From NCBI RefSeq assembly GCF_036227605.1, contig NZ_CP109487.1, forward strand, positions 4,717,501 to 4,781,500: 64,000 bases of DNA. Reading direction: 5' to 3'. This stretch comes from Streptomyces sp. NBC_01439 (GTDB lineage: Bacteria > Actinomycetota > Actinomycetes > Streptomycetales > Streptomycetaceae). A program made the position numbers and the translations under genes. Below, piece by piece: positions 60,684-64,000 of this stretch. Numbering within the stretch: the first letter of the stretch is position 1; the number at the start of each line of letters is the position of its first letter. A model generated the notes under the pieces. That model did not search any database. It saw only the letters and a program-made list of their open reading frames with translations, and was not told the DNA's origin.

Positions 60684-62507
60684 TCAGCCCCGCGGGGAAC
60701 CGGCGTCCGGGGCGACCGCGTCGGAGACCGGCCGCTCCGCCGCCTTCGTCTCGACCGGCTTGCGCAGCGCGATGTTCAGCTCGCGCAGACGGGCCTCCTC
60801 CAGCACCGTCGGCGCGCCCATCATCAGGTCCTGCGCGTTGCCGTTCAGCGGGAAGGCGATCGTCTCGCGGATGTTCGGCTCGTCGGCCAGCAGCATCACG
60901 ATGCGGTCCACGCCCGGGGCGATGCCACCGTGCGGCGGGGCGCCCAGGCGGAACGCGCGGAGCATGCCCGCGAACTCGCGCTCGACGGTCTCGGCCTCGT
61001 AACCGGCGATCTCGAAGGCCTTCAGCATGACCTCGGGCTCGTGGTTGCGGATGGCGCCGGAGGACAGCTCGATGCCGTTGCAGACGATGTCGTACTGCCA
61101 GGCCAGGATGTCCAGCGGGTCCTTCTCCAGCAGGTCCTTCATCCCGCCCTGCGGCATGGAGAAGGGGTTGTGGGAGAAGTCGATCTTGCCGGTCTCCTCG
61201 TCCTTCTCGTACATCGGGAAGTCGACGATCCAGCAGAACCGGAAGACGTTCTCCTCGAACTGGCCGGCACGCTTGGCCGCCTCGACGCGAACGCCCGACA
61301 TGATCTTGGAGACCTCGTCGAAGTCACCCGCGCCGAAGAACACGGCGTGGCCGGGGACCAGGCCCAGGCGCTCGGTGAGGACCTTGAGGTTCTCCTCGGT
61401 GAGGAACTTGGCGATCGGGCCGGTCAGCGAACCGTCCTCGCCCACGCGCACCCAGGCCAGGCCCTTGGCGCCCAGCGAGATCGCGTACTCGCCGAGGCCG
61501 TCGAAGAACTTGCGCGGCTGCGCGGCGGTGTCCGGGACGGCCAGGGCACGCACGTGCTTGCCGGCGAACGCCTTGAACTCCGAGGCCTCGAACACGTCGG
61601 TGATGTCGACGAGCTCCAGCTTGGCGCGCAGGTCGGGCTTGTCGTTGCCGTACTTGAGCATCGACTCGCGGAACGGGATCCGCGGGAACGGCGAGGTGAC
61701 CTCGCGGCCGCCGCCGAACTCGGTGAAGAGCTCGGTCATCAGGCGCTCGATCGGCTGGAAGACGTCCTCCTGCTCGACGAAGGACATCTCCACGTCGAGC
61801 TGGTAGAACTCGCCCGGCGAGCGGTCGGCGCGGGCGTCCTCGTCGCGGAAGCACGGCGCGATCTGGAAGTAGCGGTCGAAGCCGGAGATCATCAGCAGCT
61901 GCTTGAACTGCTGCGGCGCCTGCGGCAGGGCGTAGAACTTGCCCGGGTTCAGGCGGGACGGCACGACGAAGTCACGGGCGCCCTCGGGGGAGGTCGCGGT
62001 GAGGATCGGCGTCGCCATCTCGTTGAAGCCGAGGGCCACCATCTTCGAGCGGATCGACGCGATGACCGCCGAGCGCAGCATGATGTTGCGGTGCATGCGC
62101 TCGCGGCGCAGGTCGAGGAAGCGGTACTCCAGGCGCCGCTCCTCGTTCACCCCGTCGTCGGTGTTGATCGTGAACGGCAGCGGGGCGGCCGCGCCGAGCA
62201 CCTCGACCGCGGAGACCTCGATCTCGATCTCGCCGGTCGGCAGCTCCGGGTTGACGTTGTCGGCGCCGCGGGAGACGACCTTGCCGTCGATGCGGACGAC
62301 GGTCTCCTTCGTGACGCTGCTCAGCGCCTCGTTCGCCGCGGTGCCGGGCCGGGCGACCAGCTGCGTGATGCCGTAGTGGTCGCGCAGATCGATGAAGAGG
62401 ATGCCGCCCAGGTCTCGACGGTTGTGCAGCCAGCCGCTCAGCCGGACGTCGGCGGCGACGTCAGAAGCGCGGAGCTCGCCGCAGGTGTGGGACCTGTACC
62501 GATGCAT
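60684..62507 (-). CDS. aspS: Aspartyl-tRNA synthetase
   Basis: 607 residues, full bacterial length. OB-fold anticodon domain at the start ([40 protein letters not shown]), class II motif 2 ([17 protein letters not shown] after [10 protein letters not shown]), the GAD insertion domain in the middle (residues about 290-420), and motif 3 near the end ([20 protein letters not shown]). It charges tRNA with Asp; whether it also charges Asn tRNA cannot be told here. It is divergent from the SpoIIE-type gene, as in other Streptomyces near this locus. Confidence 0.98.
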   Translation of the reverse strand: MHRYRSHTCGELRASDVAADVRLSGWLHNRRDLGGILFIDLRDHYGITQLVARPGTAANEALSSVTKETVVRIDGKVVSRGADNVNPELPTGEIEIEVSAVEVLGAAAPLPFTINTDDGVNEERRLEYRFLDLRRERMHRNIMLRSAVIASIRSKMVALGFNEMATPILTATSPEGARDFVVPSRLNPGKFYALPQAPQQFKQLLMISGFDRYFQIAPCFRDEDARADRSPGEFYQLDVEMSFVEQEDVFQPIERLMTELFTEFGGGREVTSPFPRIPFRESMLKYGNDKPDLRAKLELVDITDVFEASEFKAFAGKHVRALAVPDTAAQPRKFFDGLGEYAISLGAKGLAWVRVGEDGSLTGPIAKFLTEENLKVLTERLGLVPGHAVFFGAGDFDEVSKIMSGVRVEAAKRAGQFEENVFRFCWIVDFPMYEKDEETGKIDFSHNPFSMPQGGMKDLLEKDPLDILAWQYDIVCNGIELSSGAIRNHEPEVMLKAFEIAGYEAETVEREFAGMLRAFRLGAPPHGGIAPGVDRIVMLLADEPNIRETIAFPLNGNAQDLMMGAPTVLEEARLRELNIALRKPVETKAAERPVSDAVAPDAGSPRG

Positions 62508-62665
62508 CAGTCATCCAGTTCTACGCGATACCAGGGTGGATTCAACCGTCCCAAGGTTACCGTCCGGGAAGGTGACGGGTCGGGCACTCCCTCCAGCCTG
62601 CGCAAATGCGTCCGGTGGTCCGGGCGAACAGGCACGTACCGGATATGACCTGTAAACATGGCCGG

Positions 62666-64000
62666 GTGCGCACCGAGGACGTTCTGGCCGCCATTGCGAC
62701 CGGCCTGTGGCGATGGGACAACGCCTCCGGGACGGTCACCCTCGACGGTGAGGCCGCCCGGCTGCTCGGGCTGCCCGCCGAACCGGTGGTGCTGCCGGAG
62801 GCCGCCGTACGGTCCCGCTTCCACCCGGTGGACTGGAACGAGATCAACGGGATCGTGAACCTGGCCGTCGCCGAGGGCACCCTCGCCGAGGCCCGGCTGC
62901 GGATCATGGACGTCGACGGCCGGGTGCTGCGGACGGTGCGCAGCCGCACCAAACCGATGGCGAACGGGGCCCCAGGGGGGTCCCCCCGGACGGAGTCCGG
63001 GGGCGGGGCCACGGACTACGAGCTGATCGGAACCATCCAGGAGATCGCCGAGCCGCAGCCGGGCACCACGGCCGCCCACACCCCCATCACGGGGGACTGG
63101 CGGCGCTCCCGCGAGGCCTTCCTGCTGGACGCCGGGCGCGCGCTGGCGGAGGCGCGGTCCACGGCCGAGGTGCTGCGGGTCGCCGCCTCGCTGTCCATGC
63201 CCGGTTTCAGCCCGGACGGGCTGGCGGTCTTCGGCGTGGCCGGGGACCGGCTGTCGATCATCGGGCACCACGGGCACGATCCGGGGGGCGAGGGTCCGTT
63301 CTCCGACATGCCGCTGGAGACGAACTACCCGGCCGCGGAGGTCGTCCGTACCGGCCGGGCGATCTACCTGCCCACCCCCGAGGACTACAAGCGGCGCTTT
63401 CCGGCCGCCTGGCCGCTCGCCCAGCGCTTCGACCGGGTCTCCTGGGCCTTCCTACCGCTGATCGTGGCCGGTCGGACCATGGGCGCCTGGATGGCCGCCT
63501 TCAAGCACCCGGCGTCCTTCTCCCCCGACGAGCGGTCCGTCCTGACGACCGTGGCCCGGATGCTGGCCCAGGCGCTCCAGCGCGCCGTGGTGGCCGAATC
63601 CGAGCGGGAGCTCACCACCGGCCTACAGCGGTCGATGATGCCGCAGCTCGGCCCGGAGATCCCCGGCATGCGGATCGCGGCCCGCTACGTCCCGACGGGC
63701 GGCGGACTCCAGGTCGGCGGCGACTGGTACGACATGATCCCGCTGCCGTCGGGCAGGTTCGCGCTGGTCATCGGCGACGTGCAGGGCCACGACGTCCGGG
63801 CGGCCGGCCTGATGGGCCAGCTACGGATCGCCGTACGGGCGTACGCGTCCGAGGGCCACCGGCCGGACGCGGTGCTCTCGCGCGCCTCCCGCTTCCTGGC
63901 CGGGCTGTGCTCGTCGCCGGAGTCCGACCCTTACGGGGACGACGGCGGCCGGGACTCCGACTTCCTCAGCCCGCGCTTCGCGACCTGCCTGTACGTGGAG
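62666..64000 (+). CDS. PAS/GAF/SpoIIE-type protein phosphatase, 3' end outside the window
   Basis: 445 residues are visible, and the frame is still open at the right edge. A PAS-like part opens the protein (GLWRWDNASGTVTLDGEAAR). A GAF domain spans about 145-305 (VLRVAASLSMPGFSPDGLAV, SWAFLPLIVAGRTMGAWMAA). The PP2C/SpoIIE domain begins with LQRSMMPQLGPEIPGMRIAA and has VGGDWYDMIPLPSGRFALVI and GDVQGHDVRAAGLMGQLR, with the metal Asp residues present. GTG 62666 is chosen; ATG 62645 is in frame upstream. The protein contains the in-frame palindromic insert at 62966-63011. Such proteins dephosphorylate anti-anti-sigma factors. Confidence 0.92.
   Translation, partial: MRTEDVLAAIATGLWRWDNASGTVTLDGEAARLLGLPAEPVVLPEAAVRSRFHPVDWNEINGIVNLAVAEGTLAEARLRIMDVDGRVLRTVRSRTKPMANGAPGGSPRTESGGGATDYELIGTIQEIAEPQPGTTAAHTPITGDWRRSREAFLLDAGRALAEARSTAEVLRVAASLSMPGFSPDGLAVFGVAGDRLSIIGHHGHDPGGEGPFSDMPLETNYPAAEVVRTGRAIYLPTPEDYKRRFPAAWPLAQRFDRVSWAFLPLIVAGRTMGAWMAAFKHPASFSPDERSVLTTVARMLAQALQRAVVAESERELTTGLQRSMMPQLGPEIPGMRIAARYVPTGGGLQVGGDWYDMIPLPSGRFALVIGDVQGHDVRAAGLMGQLRIAVRAYASEGHRPDAVLSRASRFLAGLCSSPESDPYGDDGGRDSDFLSPRFATCLYVE
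62966..63011 (+). repeat. Palindromic DNA element inserted in frame in the SpoIIE-type gene
   Basis: CCCCCCGGACGGAGTCCGGG with G/C-rich flanks forms a strong palindrome. It encodes GAPGGSPRTESGGGA between the PAS and GAF parts. It matches the element in uricase (45153-45197) around GACGGAGTC and in the same reading phase. Confidence 0.65.

Overview
The window is high-GC actinobacterial DNA and almost certainly comes from a Streptomyces chromosome. Codon third positions are strongly G/C, GTG and TTG starts are common, and genes often overlap by 4 bases (ATGA/GTGA). The gene content is typical of the genus: an AfsR/SARP regulator, TetR/MarR/AraC regulators, a PhoX-type Tat phosphatase, galactose-oxidase-like GlxA, a secreted Rhs protein, aspS and a SpoIIE-type phosphatase. 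Two parS-like sites (49269-49284 and a perfect one at 56285-56300) suggest the right half lies in the origin-proximal part of the chromosome.

Layout. 0-8 kb: end of an MFS transporter with a TetR regulator, then a leftward operon (lipoprotein, HlyD-like adaptor, ABC ATPase, MacB/FtsX permease), two overlapping rightward genes for exported proteins, and a TetR gene with tandem operators. 8-15.4 kb: a 2075-residue secreted Rhs/YD-repeat protein with an FG-GAP block inside the repeats, a C-terminal toxin-like tail and a stop-start-overlapping immunity candidate. 15.5-19.2 kb: a sulfide/persulfide cluster (CstB-like dioxygenase-rhodanese, rhodanese, TauE exporter, rhodanese-DUF2892, CstR-type repressor) with four near-identical G/C palindromes as operators. 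19.3-23.1 kb: CAP-domain protein, DUF1772 protein, then a decaying stretch holding a TetR C-terminal remnant beside an intact operator, an unusual alpha/beta hydrolase, and two truncated genes fused tail to tail.

23-38 kb: a VOC-AraC-VOC operon with a repeated promoter element, GlxA-like oxidase, MarR/NmrA and MarR/MFS drug-response pairs, a K+ channel, a ClC-like channel, an FAD-linked oxidase, PP2C phosphatase, a CHMI-like tautomerase and a cold-shock protein. 38-46 kb: a large SARP regulator, GNAT-PaaX pair, class III aminotransferase, and a urate oxidase gene broken by a 16-bp tandem duplication. 46-48 kb: cobalamin riboswitch with cbtB-cbtA and a small unknown membrane gene. 48-56 kb: a sortase-like protein without its catalytic residues, small secreted proteins, RidA, Rrf2 with its operator, FUSC-type exporter, and a lipoprotein/histidine kinase pair. 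56-64 kb: PhoX phosphatase behind a PHO box, a repeat-rich vWA protein, aspS and a PAS/GAF/SpoIIE phosphatase running off the right edge.

The most notable signals beyond ordinary annotation are: (i) a small palindromic DNA element inserted in frame in two unrelated proteins, giving the same TESGGG peptide; (ii) the slippage-type duplication in uricase; (iii) several clean operator systems that can be read directly from sequence (CstR, TetR, AraC/VOC, MarR, Rrf2, PhoP); and (iv) a set of enzyme relatives that have lost catalytic residues. All functions are read from sequence and family knowledge only; no database search was run.
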